Shown one piece after another: positions 52,382 to 61,586 of a stretch of DNA of 64,000 nt. Every line of letters begins with the position of its first letter. Position 1 is the first letter of the stretch. Position numbers and translations under genes: made by a program. The notes under the pieces are model-generated. The model did no database searches. It was not told where the DNA came from and saw only the letters and a program-made list of their open reading frames with translations. The stretch is from Ensifer sp. LCM 4579 (GTDB lineage Bacteria > Pseudomonadota > Alphaproteobacteria > Rhizobiales > Rhizobiaceae): contig NZ_MDDV01000057.1 of NCBI RefSeq assembly GCF_001854885.1, positions 245,485 to 309,484 on the forward strand. The letters run 5' to 3'.

Positions 52382-52476
52382 CGTCCGTGCTCACTGACTA
52401 TCGGTTCTGCCCGGCATAATGAAATCAGGCCCGGACCAGCCGGAAAGGCGCGTCCAGCCGTTCATGGAATTTCCAA

Positions 52477-55011
52477 ATGCGTACATCCAGATGGGCGATT
52501 CTCGCCTATGTCGCGATCGCTATCTTCGGCTGCCTCGCGGCGCTACCCAGCATGCTGCCGCCGGCGATGCGGCAGCAATTCACGTCTGTTCTGCCGTTCG
52601 AGCCGGTCACGCTTGGCCTTGACCTCAAGGGCGGCTCGCATCTCGTGCTCGAGGTCGACGGGGCCGGTCTGCAAAAGGCGCGGCTCAACAGCCTTCTCGA
52701 CGACACCCGGCGCGCGTTGCGCGGTGAGCGTGTCTCCGCCTCTTCGGCCCGCATCAGCGGCAACACGGTAACGGTGAGCATCCCTGATCCGGCGGATCGG
52801 GAAAGGGTGCTGCCGAAGCTGCAGGAATTGGCGACGCCGGTCAGTGTCATCGGCTTCGGCGGCTCGGCGCCGGAGGTCGAGGTGACCACGGCCGGCGATG
52901 TCGTTACGCTGTCGCTCACCGAAGCCGGCCTCGCCGATCGCATGACCAAGGCGGTCGAGCAGAGCCTGGAGATCATTCGGAACCGCGTCGACCAAGTTGG
53001 CGTCGCCGAGCCGCTGATCCAACGGATCGGCTCAAACCGCATTCTCGTGCAGCTTCCGGGCCTTCAGGATCCGACGCGCCTTCGTGAACTTCTCGGTTCC
53101 ACAGCTCAAATGAGCTTCCATATGCTCGACCAGACCGTGGATGTGACGCAGCCGCCGCCGCGCGGCGTCGAGATCCTTCCCGGCGCGAATGACGGCAACC
53201 GCTATCCGATCGAAAGCCGCGTCGCAATTTCCGGTGAACGTCTCGCCGATGCCAAAGTCGGCTTCGACCAGCGTACAAACCAGCCGGTCGTTGATTTCAG
53301 CTTCGATTCGCTTGGCGCTCGACAGTTCGCGGAGATCACTCGGGAAAATGTCGGCCGGCCATTTGCGGTCGTGCTCGACGGCAAGGTTCTGACGGCGCCC
53401 GTCATCAACGAGCCGATCCTTGGCGGTCGTGGTCAGATCAGCGGTCACTTTACGGCCGAGGAGGCAACGGTCCTTTCGGCGCTCTTGCGTTCCGGTGCCC
53501 TGCCGGCGCCGCTGACGATCATCGAAGAGCGCTCCGTCGGACCCAATCTCGGCAGCGACTCGATCCGTATGGGCCTCTATACCGGTCTCGTCGGCTTCGC
53601 TCTCGTCATCGCCCTGATGGTCGTCCTCTACGGTGCTTGGGGCATGATCGCCAATGTCGGCCTGCTGCTGCACACGATCATGACGATCGGCGTTCTCGCG
53701 CTCATCGGCTCGACGCTGACCTTGCCTGGCATTGCCGGCATTATTCTTGGCATCGGCATGGCGGTCGACGCCAATATTCTCATCAACGCCCGCATCCGGG
53801 AGGAAACGGAAAACGGCGCCGGGGCGATGAAGGCGCTGGACCTCGGCTTCAACAAGGCATACGCCACCATCATCGACGCCAACATTACCACGCTCACCGG
53901 CACGATCCTGCTGTTCTGGCTCGGCAGCGGACCGGTGCGCGGTTTCGCGGTGACGATGATGCTCGGTATCGCCATCTCGATGTTCACGTCTGTCACGATC
54001 GTGCGCTTGCTGATGCGCGAAGTCGTGATCCGCCGAAAGATGAAGAAGCTCGAGATTCCGTCGCTCTTCGGCCGGGTGCCGAAACTGCCGACCGTCTCCT
54101 TTATGAAACGGCGCTTCCAGGCGATCGGCGTTTCGGCCTTCCTGTCGATCAGTTCGGTTATCCTGTTCTTCACGCCGGGTCTTAATTACGGGATCGATTT
54201 CATCGGCGGTATTCAGGTCGAAGCCGTTTCCAAGGAGAAGATCGACCTTTCGAGGTTGCGCAGCAGTCTCTCCTCGCTCGAACTTGGCGAAGTGGCGTTG
54301 CAGGATTTCGGCAACGGCCAATCGGTAATGATCCGCGTCCAACGTCAGCCAGGAGGCGAAAAGGAGCAGACGGCGGCGCTGAACCGGATCAAGGATGCCG
54401 TGACGAATGCCGTGCCGGATGCAACGCTGGAGCGGACCGAGGTAGTCGGCCCGACAATCAGCACGGAGCTTGCGCGTTCCGGCTCGCTTGCCGTCGGCCT
54501 CGCCATGCTGGCGATCCTACTCTACATCTGGTTCCGCTTCGAGTGGCACTTTGCGGTCGGTGCGATCGCGGTGCTTCTGCTCGACATCACCAAGACCATC
54601 GGCTTCTTCGCTTTGACCGGCGTGGACTTCAACCTGACGGCGATTGCCGCGCTCCTGACGATGATCGGCTATTCGGTGAACGACAAAGTGGTGGTCTATG
54701 ACCGCATGCGCGAAAACCTGCGCAAGTTCAAGTCGATGCCCTTCTCCGAACTCATCGACATGAGCATCAACCAGGTGATCGCACGATGCATTTTCACCTC
54801 GGTGGCAACGGCTCTTTCGTTGGTGCCCATGGCCATCTGGGGAGGCGAGGTCGTGCGCAGCTTCGCCTGGCCGATGATCTTCGGCGTGATCATCGCGACT
54901 TCCTCGTCTATCTATATCGGAGGGCCGATCCTCCTGTTCCTCAGCCGCTGGTGGAAGGACCGGGAGGTCGGGCGTTCCGGTGCGCAGGAGGCAGGCACGC
55001 CGACGAGCTAG
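52477..55011 (+). CDS. secDF: protein translocase subunit SecDF, fused
   Basis: An 844-residue membrane protein joining SecD and SecF, which use the proton gradient to help the SecYEG pathway pull proteins across the membrane. SecD hallmarks are VTLGLDLKGGSHLVLEVD, the periplasmic domain (about 30-370) and IIEERSVGPNLGSDSI. SecF starts near residue 560 with FFTPGLNYGIDFIGGIQVE and continues to NDKVVVYDRMREN. About twelve membrane helices are expected. Start MRTSRWAILAYVAIAIF follows a weak GGAA site, consistent with regulated translation. Confidence 0.95.
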   Translation: MRTSRWAILAYVAIAIFGCLAALPSMLPPAMRQQFTSVLPFEPVTLGLDLKGGSHLVLEVDGAGLQKARLNSLLDDTRRALRGERVSASSARISGNTVTVSIPDPADRERVLPKLQELATPVSVIGFGGSAPEVEVTTAGDVVTLSLTEAGLADRMTKAVEQSLEIIRNRVDQVGVAEPLIQRIGSNRILVQLPGLQDPTRLRELLGSTAQMSFHMLDQTVDVTQPPPRGVEILPGANDGNRYPIESRVAISGERLADAKVGFDQRTNQPVVDFSFDSLGARQFAEITRENVGRPFAVVLDGKVLTAPVINEPILGGRGQISGHFTAEEATVLSALLRSGALPAPLTIIEERSVGPNLGSDSIRMGLYTGLVGFALVIALMVVLYGAWGMIANVGLLLHTIMTIGVLALIGSTLTLPGIAGIILGIGMAVDANILINARIREETENGAGAMKALDLGFNKAYATIIDANITTLTGTILLFWLGSGPVRGFAVTMMLGIAISMFTSVTIVRLLMREVVIRRKMKKLEIPSLFGRVPKLPTVSFMKRRFQAIGVSAFLSISSVILFFTPGLNYGIDFIGGIQVEAVSKEKIDLSRLRSSLSSLELGEVALQDFGNGQSVMIRVQRQPGGEKEQTAALNRIKDAVTNAVPDATLERTEVVGPTISTELARSGSLAVGLAMLAILLYIWFRFEWHFAVGAIAVLLLDITKTIGFFALTGVDFNLTAIAALLTMIGYSVNDKVVVYDRMRENLRKFKSMPFSELIDMSINQVIARCIFTSVATALSLVPMAIWGGEVVRSFAWPMIFGVIIATSSSIYIGGPILLFLSRWWKDREVGRSGAQEAGTPTS

Positions 55012-55037
55012 CGGACCGAACGGATTCATTCGGTTTC

Positions 55038-55060
55038 CGGGAACGGGAAGACCGTTCCCG
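55038..55060. other. hairpin after secDF
   Basis: CGGGAACGG and CCGTTCCCG form a perfect 9-bp stem with loop GAAGA, 27 bases after the secDF stop and 18 bases ahead of the intrinsic terminator. It may add to termination or protect the 3' end. Confidence 0.5.
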
Positions 55061-55077
55061 ATCCATCGCGAGAATGC

Positions 55078-55111
55078 AAAAAGGGGCGACTCGGACGAGT
55101 TGCCCCTTTTT
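55078..55111 (+). terminator. intrinsic terminator of secDF
   Basis: AAAAAGGGGCGACTC (55078-55092) pairs with GAGTTGCCCCTTTTT (55097-55111) across a GGAC loop, with one G-U pair. The G+C stem followed by five T is a textbook rho-independent terminator and would also work in reverse. Confidence 0.93.
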
Positions 55112-55553
55112 CGTCCGAATGAGCTGCCTATATACGAGGCGTCCCTTGCAGGTCGATTCGACGCTCACCATGAGCGCGATAGCCCCACTTGGGGCTCGGG
55201 ATAATCTACAGGGCAGTCCCCCGATCAGGTCCTCGAGGAATTGATTTTTCGAACCTGGTTGTCGTTTGACTGAGATGTGAGATTGTCCTAGCTTACGGAG
55301 TGTGACGCGGAAGGATTCCGCCTCCCCCATCGTTCATGAACCGTCGCGGCGCTCTGCGCCGCCTCAAGCCAAAGGAGAGTGACATGTCAAGAGCCGTCTC
55401 GACCGCCGCTTTCTGCGGCTCGCGTTCCCTTTGTCGTGCAACGGTGAAAGGTCTCATTGGCACGCTTTGCCGAATGTGACCGTTCGCACCACCGAACTTA
55501 TCCCTGCCGAGAATTGAACATCCGCGCTCGATGCGTGGAGGAGCGTTATTTGC
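55112..55553. other. 442-bp mostly noncoding region with a short leader-like ORF
   Basis: It contains GCGGAA-gga-TTCCGC and a strong hairpin GCGGCGC-tct-GCGCCGC (55346-55362), and then the short ORF at 55384. The region could encode a small RNA or a leader for the small protein at 55554; no known RNA family is recognised. Confidence 0.35.
55384..55479 (+). CDS. possible 31-codon short ORF
   Basis: ATG 55384 follows an excellent AAAGGAGAG ribosome-binding site. It would encode 31 residues (MSRAVSTAAFCGSRSLCRAT then VKGLIGTLCRM), basic with three cysteines, ending at TGA 55477-55479. A 7-bp hairpin sits just upstream. It may be a leader peptide or a real small protein; no homologue is known to me. 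Confidence 0.35.
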   Translation: MSRAVSTAAFCGSRSLCRATVKGLIGTLCRM

Positions 55554-55763
55554 ATGAACAAGCAAGTCATCGAACATGATGGTGTGCCCGTCGGCGTCGT
55601 TGTTCCCGATGAGGATCAGGTGAAGTTTGTGGCCGTGAAGTATCAGGTCTGGGATCTCGACGCGCGGCGATTCCGCTCGGCCGATGAGGCGCGTGCGGCG
55701 ATCCGGCATCTGCTCGCCGGGCAGTCTCCCCAACCCCGCCATGGCGGCGCCGCGGCCGCATGA
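55554..55763 (+). CDS. small conserved-looking hypothetical protein
   Basis: A 69-residue protein starting at ATG 55554 behind GGAGGAG. It has a compact hydrophilic beta-rich core (VIEHDGVPVGVVVPDEDQV, FVAVKYQVWDLDARRF) and a helix (SADEARAAIRHLLAG) before an Ala/Pro tail. The DxxRF / ADEA pattern is similar to small rhizobial proteins of unknown function. It is upstream of, and separated by 220 bases from, the Rrf2 regulator. Confidence 0.65.
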   Translation: MNKQVIEHDGVPVGVVVPDEDQVKFVAVKYQVWDLDARRFRSADEARAAIRHLLAGQSPQPRHGGAAAA

Positions 55764-55986
55764 TCTTGTCCGGCCGCGGTTTCTCCTTTTGATCGCGTAA
55801 ATATCGAGTGTGGGTGAAGGCTTCGGCGCCGTGAGATGCACGGCACGGCGGGCACACATCGATTGCCTCTTCGAAAGTCGGGCGGAATTTTGTATTGGCA
55901 GAGCAATTCTATGCTATGCAAAAAATATAAGCTTGTGCGCGTGTGGAGTGTTGCCGACCGTCCGCACGCGGGGAGATTCTGCCGGA

Positions 55987-56442
55987 ATGCTGACAAAAAA
56001 GGGAAAGTACGGATTGAAAGCCCTTGTCGACCTGGCACGCCTTGAACCAGGCGAAACGGCCTTCATCAACGAGATTGCCCTTCGCAACAACATTCCAAAA
56101 AAATTCCTCGATACGATCCTGCTCGAGTTGCGCAATGCTGGCGTACTGCGCTCGAAGAAGGGTCCCGGCGGCGGCTACTCACTGTCACGCCCGGCGTCGG
56201 AGATTCGCATCGGTCACGTCATCCGAACGCTCGATGGTCCTTTGGCACCCATCCGCTGTGCCAGTCGTACCGCCTATGAAATCTGTGAGGACTGCCTCGA
56301 TCCGAAGACCTGTCAGGTTCGCATCTCCATGACGTCCGTACGCGATGCGATCGCTTCCATTCTCGATTCGATGACGCTTGCCGAGTTCGCGACCGGAGCC
56401 GTATTGATTCCGGAAGTGCCTGTGGAAAAGCGCGCCGGCTGA
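55987..56442 (+). CDS. Rrf2 family transcriptional regulator with four-cysteine cluster
   Basis: A 151-residue winged-helix regulator: MLTKKGKYGLKALVDLARLE, IALRNNIPKKFLDTILLELRNAGVL and SKKGPGGGYSLSRPASEI. Four cysteines, C91, C100, C103 and C109, fall in a C-x8-C-x2-C-x5-C pattern where IscR/NsrR/RirA-type members bind an iron-sulfur cluster. It could sense iron, sulfur or redox state. ATG 55987 is preceded by a weak site in an AT-rich promoter. No target gene is adjacent except kpsF. Confidence 0.88.
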   Translation: MLTKKGKYGLKALVDLARLEPGETAFINEIALRNNIPKKFLDTILLELRNAGVLRSKKGPGGGYSLSRPASEIRIGHVIRTLDGPLAPIRCASRTAYEICEDCLDPKTCQVRISMTSVRDAIASILDSMTLAEFATGAVLIPEVPVEKRAG

Positions 56443-56596
56443 TCACAGCGGCCCGCAATATTCCCGGCGCCGTAGAAATTCGGGCCAAGGAAGCTTGGTT
56501 TGCCGGAAGAAAGGGCCTATTTGGCTCCCATTGTTTTTCGCCGCGTTTCGGATGACCGGTATGGTCGCCGATTCTGCTTCAGACCAGGGACCGAAG

Positions 56597-57607
56597 ATGG
56601 GCTTGAGACATGTGAAGGCGGAGGGGCATTCGCGCGGTGCAGTGCTCGAATCGATCGGCAGGACACTGGCGACGGCAAGCAATGGCATCAGGGTTCTCGC
56701 CGATCATGCGGCGACTGACAAAGCCTTTGCACAGAGCCTCGTCGACGCAGTCGAACTGATCGGCGAGGGCCGGGGCCGTGTCGTCGTTTCCGGCGTCGGC
56801 AAGAGCGGACATATCGGCCGCAAGATCGCCGCGACCATGGCTTCCACCGGCACCTCTGCCTATTTCGTCCATCCGACGGAAGCCAGCCATGGCGATCTCG
56901 GCATGATCACCTCGGAAGACACCCTCATCCCGCTCTCCTGGTCCGGTGAAACGGCGGAACTCGCCAACATGCTCACCTATGCCAAGCGCTTCAGGGTACC
57001 GATCGTCTCGATTTCATCCAATCGCGACAGCATCCTCGCGCGCAATTCGGATGTTGCGCTGGTGCTGCCGAAAGTGCCGGAGGCCTGCCCGCACGGGCTT
57101 GCGCCGACGACCTCGGCCATGCTGCAGCTTGCCGTCGGCGATGCGCTGGCGATCGCGCTCCTGGAGCGGCGCGGCTTCTCCGCCGAGGATTTCAAGACAT
57201 TTCATCCGGGTGGCAAACTGGGCGCCCAATTGCGCCTGGTCCATGAACTGGCGCATGTGGCGGAACAGGTGCCGCTGCTTGCAGTTGGCCGTCCGATGAG
57301 CGAGGCGGTCATCGAGATGTCCTCGAAAGGCTTCGGCGTCGTCGGCATCGTCGATGAAGGTGGCGCCTTGATCGGCGTGATCACCGACGGCGACCTGCGC
57401 CGTCACATGACCGGCGACCTACTGGGCCAGCCGGTCGAAGAGGTGATGTCGCACAACCCTCGCGTAGTGAAAGGCGACGTGCTCGCCAGCGCCGCCATGG
57501 AGTTCATGCAGGAGCACAAGGTGACCGTGCTCTTCCTCGTCGACGAGGCGCAAATGCCGGTCGGTATCCTGCACATTCACGACCTGCTGCGCGCCGGCGT
57601 GGCCTGA
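56597..57607 (+). CDS. kpsF: arabinose-5-phosphate isomerase (KpsF/GutQ family)
   Basis: A 336-residue sugar isomerase converting ribulose-5-P to arabinose-5-P, the first step toward Kdo and related acidic sugars of lipopolysaccharide and K-antigen. The SIS domain is VVVSGVGKSGHIGRKIAATMASTGT with EASHGDLGMI, and two CBS domains follow (MSEAVIEMSSKGFGVVGIVD; VEEVMSHNPRVVKGDVLAS). It faces the rkp genes, so it probably serves capsule synthesis. Start MGLRHVKAEGHS was chosen to fit the family. Confidence 0.92.
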   Translation: MGLRHVKAEGHSRGAVLESIGRTLATASNGIRVLADHAATDKAFAQSLVDAVELIGEGRGRVVVSGVGKSGHIGRKIAATMASTGTSAYFVHPTEASHGDLGMITSEDTLIPLSWSGETAELANMLTYAKRFRVPIVSISSNRDSILARNSDVALVLPKVPEACPHGLAPTTSAMLQLAVGDALAIALLERRGFSAEDFKTFHPGGKLGAQLRLVHELAHVAEQVPLLAVGRPMSEAVIEMSSKGFGVVGIVDEGGALIGVITDGDLRRHMTGDLLGQPVEEVMSHNPRVVKGDVLASAAMEFMQEHKVTVLFLVDEAQMPVGILHIHDLLRAGVA

Positions 57608-57654
57608 TCAATCGGACGGAGCACTGGCGCGAGCGCCTGTGAGCGAGTCCCGCC

Positions 57655-58962
57655 CTATGAGAGGGCGCATCTCTTCTCCGGTTTTTGCCGGGGCGGCGGA
57701 TCTATAAAGGCGCCCGGCTGGTTGACCATGTTCCTGTGGATCCGTTCGGCGATCGCTTCCGCGCCGGCATCGGTCCCCGCATGCGAGTAGAAATTGCCGC
57801 GAACCTGGATCGACGCGGCCATCAGCCGGAAAGTCGCCGCGCTCAAGACGGGATCCGGTGGCGTCGGCGCCGCCCAGAAGGCATCGAGCGGTTGCTGGTC
57901 CGTCAGCCCGGCAATATCGAAGACCGCCCGGCCGAGCACCTTGACCGGCTTGCCCTGTCTGAGGGCGTGCAGCCCGGCAGTCGAATTGACCGTGACCATG
58001 CCGACGCTCCCGACCATGAGAAGGTCCAAGTTGCCGCCGTCGAGATAGGCGACACGATCTTCGACGCCAAGCGCCGCCGCTTGCCTGGCGATGATCCTGC
58101 GCCAGGGAATGAGGCTGTTGTCGAGAGGATGGACCTTGATCGCCAGCTTGCTTGTCGGGGGCGCATGGCGCGCAAAGGAGGCGAGGATATCTCCGATCGC
58201 CTCCTTCTGGCTGTTGAAGGGGGAGTGGGCGCGCAGCTGGAAATCGGTCTCGAGCTGCAGCGGATAAACGAAATAGGGGAGATGATCCGAGGTGAGCGAG
58301 CGGATGACGGCCAAAGCCGCCCGCTGCTGGCGCCTGGCTCCGGCAAGGCGCCTCAACCATCCGGCATATTCCGCCAGCGGATGAAAGATCCCATGCCGGC
58401 GATAGCCCGGGAAGAGAAACCAGAAAAGGACGTTCGGCAGGTTGTACAAGAGGTCATAGGCCGCCTCAGCCAGGAACGTCTGCGAATAGCGTCGCTGCCA
58501 ATCCGGCTCGGGCAGGGATGCGGCGACCGCGAGGATCTGCTCGGGGTCGGCCGGAAAATGCGAATTGGACGACATGCCGCCGCATTCGAGCGTCAGCCAA
58601 TCGGGTCGGAGATAGCCCATTTCCACGACGAAGACTGCAGCCCCGTGTCTCCTGGCTGCGGCGATGGCCTTCTGGTGATAGGGCCGCTCTTCGCCGAGCA
58701 GAATGAGATCGCTGACCCCATGACAGCGAATGAAGGCGTCGACATAGCCGGGCCACCCGGCAACAGAGCCGCGATAATTGTACCCGCCGCCGCGGCGCCA
58801 GAAGATCCGGTCGCCGACGTTGAGATTGATCCGGAGGCAGCGATGTCCATAGGCTTCGAGCCGGGTGGCGATCTTGGAAAAGATCGACGACGAAGGACCT
58901 TGCAGGAACAGGAATGTCCGTTGCCCCGTATGCCCGATCGTTGTGCCTTCCGTCATATCCAT
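57655..58962 (-). CDS. rkpJ: capsular polysaccharide biosynthesis/export protein (KpsS/LipB-like)
   Basis: A 435-residue cytoplasmic protein similar to KpsS, which acts in adding the Kdo-type linker to the lipid anchor of capsules. Typical segments are FLFLQGPSSSIFSKIATRLEAYG and RINLNVGDRIFWRRGGGYNYRG near the start, VYPLQLETDFQLRAHSPF in the middle, KVHPLDNSLIPW and VGMVTVNSTAGLHALRQGKPV. It is the last gene of the rkpG-H-I-J run and converges on kpsF. Confidence 0.88.
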   Translation of the reverse strand: MDMTEGTTIGHTGQRTFLFLQGPSSSIFSKIATRLEAYGHRCLRINLNVGDRIFWRRGGGYNYRGSVAGWPGYVDAFIRCHGVSDLILLGEERPYHQKAIAAARRHGAAVFVVEMGYLRPDWLTLECGGMSSNSHFPADPEQILAVAASLPEPDWQRRYSQTFLAEAAYDLLYNLPNVLFWFLFPGYRRHGIFHPLAEYAGWLRRLAGARRQQRAALAVIRSLTSDHLPYFVYPLQLETDFQLRAHSPFNSQKEAIGDILASFARHAPPTSKLAIKVHPLDNSLIPWRRIIARQAAALGVEDRVAYLDGGNLDLLMVGSVGMVTVNSTAGLHALRQGKPVKVLGRAVFDIAGLTDQQPLDAFWAAPTPPDPVLSAATFRLMAASIQVRGNFYSHAGTDAGAEAIAERIHRNMVNQPGAFIDPPPRQKPEKRCALS

Positions 58963-58972
58963 TCTGCGGCCG

Positions 58973-60571
58973 CTATTGCAGCGCGTCCTTGTGCAGGTTG
59001 GCGTGCTTGAGCAATGCGCGCAGAAGGTTCCATGGATCTTCGTCCTGCGGCGGTCCGGGGCGATGCTTGGCTGGCTTGGCCTTGGCGAGCGGCACGATGA
59101 AATAGTCCGTACGCGGGTCGGGGAAGGGATCGGCGAACGATTTCAACAAGGGCGCGTGGTCGCCATAGAAGGCAAGCCAGACCGGGCGATCGAGCTTGTC
59201 GAGGCTGTCGATCAGCTGTTTCAGCGCCGCATCGGATTGTTCGAGGATCGCCAGATAGATGTCGACGGGATTGGCGAGCTCTCCGACGCGTCCGGGCTCC
59301 CATGGCCCGTGATTGGCCATCGATGCGACGAACAGGAAGCCACTTTCCTCCAGCGGCAGCCTTTGCGCCTCGGCGACGACCCGCGCCGTCAGCGCCGTAT
59401 CCGACACATAAAGCCCGTCGCGCCCGGCATCATGGTCGAAGGCGTCGAGCATGGTGAGCTTGTCGAAGCCGAGAACCGGCATCGCCTTGTGACGCAGGAA
59501 GAAAGTGCGGTCATAGGGATGGATGAAATGCGTGTGCCAGCCGGCGCGCTTCATTTTTCCCGGCCAGACGACGTCCGCATAATGGGCCGCGCGCAGGTAG
59601 GGATAGCTGGCATCGACATGGATATCGTCGGGCACCAGCCCGCTCAGGACGGCGAATTCGGTGCGCAGCGTATAGCCGCCCTCGAAGATATTGCTTAGGC
59701 GGCCCCACTGAACCGCCTGCTTGCGCAGCCGATCGATCGTCGGCAGCTTGATCGTATCGACTCCGAAATGCCGCATGTCGATGAATGATTCCGACTGCCA
59801 GACGACCACCAGCGGCGCTTCCTCATGGCCGATGAGGTCGTGGACCGCCGCCAGCAAGCGTTCCGAGAGTTCGGCAACGATCTTTTCGCGCTTTACGCCG
59901 AGCCAGATGATGAAGTGGAAGACCACAGAGCCGAAGGTGCCGAAGCGCACCGTGCTCATCTTCACATTAACCTTGCCGACGAGCCGCTGGACGAGCGCGG
60001 CGGTCGGGCGATTGACAGGGCCGTAAAAGAGCGAGATCCAGGGCGCGCTTGCGGCAAGGACCATCAGGACGATCCAGAAGAGCTTGTCCCGCGCCGGCAG
60101 GACGCTCGGTTCGAAATACATGTAAAGGCCCGAGACGCCGAAGACGTACAGGAAGGCGACGATCCAGAAGACGATGTTGAGCGAAGTCGCGTAGAAGATC
60201 GACTTGTATTTGAAGACATCAGCGACGAGGGCGATATCGGAGAAGACCAGCGGCTCGCGGATGAACTTGAACTTGGCACGGGAAATGCCGGTGAAGATGA
60301 TGAAGAAGCTCATCGTCCCGGCCGCCGCATAGAGCGGGCGCCAGGAAATTGCAAAAAAGCCGGCAAAGACAAGCGCAATCACCGGAAGGCGGGCAAGAAT
60401 GTCGACGATGTCCTGATCGCGGCCGTAAGGGGGGGCATTCTTTCGCCGCTCCCGCTTCGGCAGCGCGAAGCGGTCGGTAAAGAAGATCACCGCACAGGAG
60501 AGAAGATAGCAGCCAACGGTCAGCGCTTTCGGGTGGTCGTGCAGTTGAAAGGGAAGTAGCGCCAAACCCAT
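58973..60571 (-). CDS. rkpI: membrane sulfatase-like protein (LtaS/phosphoglycerol transferase fold)
   Basis: A 532-residue protein with about five N-terminal helices and an extracytoplasmic sulfatase-like domain. It has VVWQSESFIDMRHFG (metal-binding glutamate), EGGYTLRTEFAVLSGL (nucleophile threonine), TFFLRHKAMPVLGFD and FYGDHAPLL. The fold is shared with lipoteichoic acid synthases and OpgB-type enzymes that transfer phosphoglycerol-like groups. In S. meliloti the third gene of rkpGHIJ is rkpI, needed for K-antigen. The substrate is unknown. Confidence 0.86.
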   Translation of the reverse strand: MGLALLPFQLHDHPKALTVGCYLLSCAVIFFTDRFALPKRERRKNAPPYGRDQDIVDILARLPVIALVFAGFFAISWRPLYAAAGTMSFFIIFTGISRAKFKFIREPLVFSDIALVADVFKYKSIFYATSLNIVFWIVAFLYVFGVSGLYMYFEPSVLPARDKLFWIVLMVLAASAPWISLFYGPVNRPTAALVQRLVGKVNVKMSTVRFGTFGSVVFHFIIWLGVKREKIVAELSERLLAAVHDLIGHEEAPLVVVWQSESFIDMRHFGVDTIKLPTIDRLRKQAVQWGRLSNIFEGGYTLRTEFAVLSGLVPDDIHVDASYPYLRAAHYADVVWPGKMKRAGWHTHFIHPYDRTFFLRHKAMPVLGFDKLTMLDAFDHDAGRDGLYVSDTALTARVVAEAQRLPLEESGFLFVASMANHGPWEPGRVGELANPVDIYLAILEQSDAALKQLIDSLDKLDRPVWLAFYGDHAPLLKSFADPFPDPRTDYFIVPLAKAKPAKHRPGPPQDEDPWNLLRALLKHANLHKDALQ

Positions 60572-60671
60572 GCCTTTGAGCCGTTTACTGCCGTCGCCGC
60601 CTCGGCAGCGGGGCTCCTCGACACTTAAATCCTAATACCGGCGGGGACAAGCCGCGCATTTTCTTCTGCGA

Positions 60672-61475
60672 TCACCGTCCACGACTGCGTGCGATCGCCC
60701 TGTCGAACCACCAATTGAGAAGTGGCCGGACGGCCGGACCGAAGCGGCCGAGCAGTAAGAGCGTGAAGCCGAAATAAATCTCCGACCGTCCCCGTGCGAC
60801 GTCGTCAGCAATCTTCCTCGCAACGGCATCGGCGCTCCAGGGCCGGACTGTGCCCATGACGACGGCTGCCTCTGGCGGGCGCGAATCGCGCTCCCGCTCG
60901 AATTGCGGTGTCTCGGTGTCCGGCGGAAAGGTCACCGTCACCCGGACGCCGTGGCAGCGCGCTTCGGCGCGCAACGCCTGCGCAAACCCGTGCAGCGCGA
61001 ATTTCGATGCGCAGTAGCCGGAATATCCATAGATGCCGATGAGCCCTGCACCGGATGAGATCATCACGATCTGTCCCTGCCGGCGCCGAACCATGTCGGG
61101 ATAGACGGCGCGCACCGCATTGACGGTTCCGGAAAAGTTCGTCTCCCATTGCCGCCGGAAGGACAGGCTGGGCATGGCTTCGAACGGCGCCGGCTCGACG
61201 ACGCCTGCCGAGGTTACCAGTATGTCGCAGGGGCCGAACGCCTCGACGCAACGGGAGATCGCCGCGCCGATCTGGTCCTCGCTCGCCACGTCGGCGGTTT
61301 CGATGCGGATGTCTTCGGCGCTGATCCCGTGCTCCGAAACGAGCTTTTGCGCCGCCTGCTCAAGCAAAACGCGCGAGCGGGCAATGAGCGAGAGCCGGGC
61401 CCCGCGGGCAGCATAGAGGGAGGCGAGTGCCAGGCCTATTCCGCTCGAGCCGCCGGTGATGATCACATGAGTCAT
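60672..61475 (-). CDS. rkpH: short-chain dehydrogenase/reductase of the K-antigen cluster
   Basis: A 267-residue SDR resembling 3-ketodihydrosphingosine reductases. NAD(P) binding is IITGGSSGIGLALASLYAARG, and the catalytic serine and Y-x3-K are in MISSGAGLIGIYGYSGYCASKFALHGFAQ. The C-terminal segment ends with a hydrophobic patch near LLLLGRFGPAVRP. Together with the acyl-CoA/amino acid condensing enzyme RkpG it fits formation of a lipid moiety. MTHVIITGG is the family start. Confidence 0.92.
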   Translation of the reverse strand: MTHVIITGGSSGIGLALASLYAARGARLSLIARSRVLLEQAAQKLVSEHGISAEDIRIETADVASEDQIGAAISRCVEAFGPCDILVTSAGVVEPAPFEAMPSLSFRRQWETNFSGTVNAVRAVYPDMVRRRQGQIVMISSGAGLIGIYGYSGYCASKFALHGFAQALRAEARCHGVRVTVTFPPDTETPQFERERDSRPPEAAVVMGTVRPWSADAVARKIADDVARGRSEIYFGFTLLLLGRFGPAVRPLLNWWFDRAIARSRGR

Positions 61476-61586
61476 GCGGAGATCCCGCTTGCCGCCGCTG
61501 ACGGCGGATCTGTTAACGTGCCGGAGCGGATGGGGGATTGAAAACCCACGCCAAACCCACCGCACACTTTTCAGCCATATGCAGCA

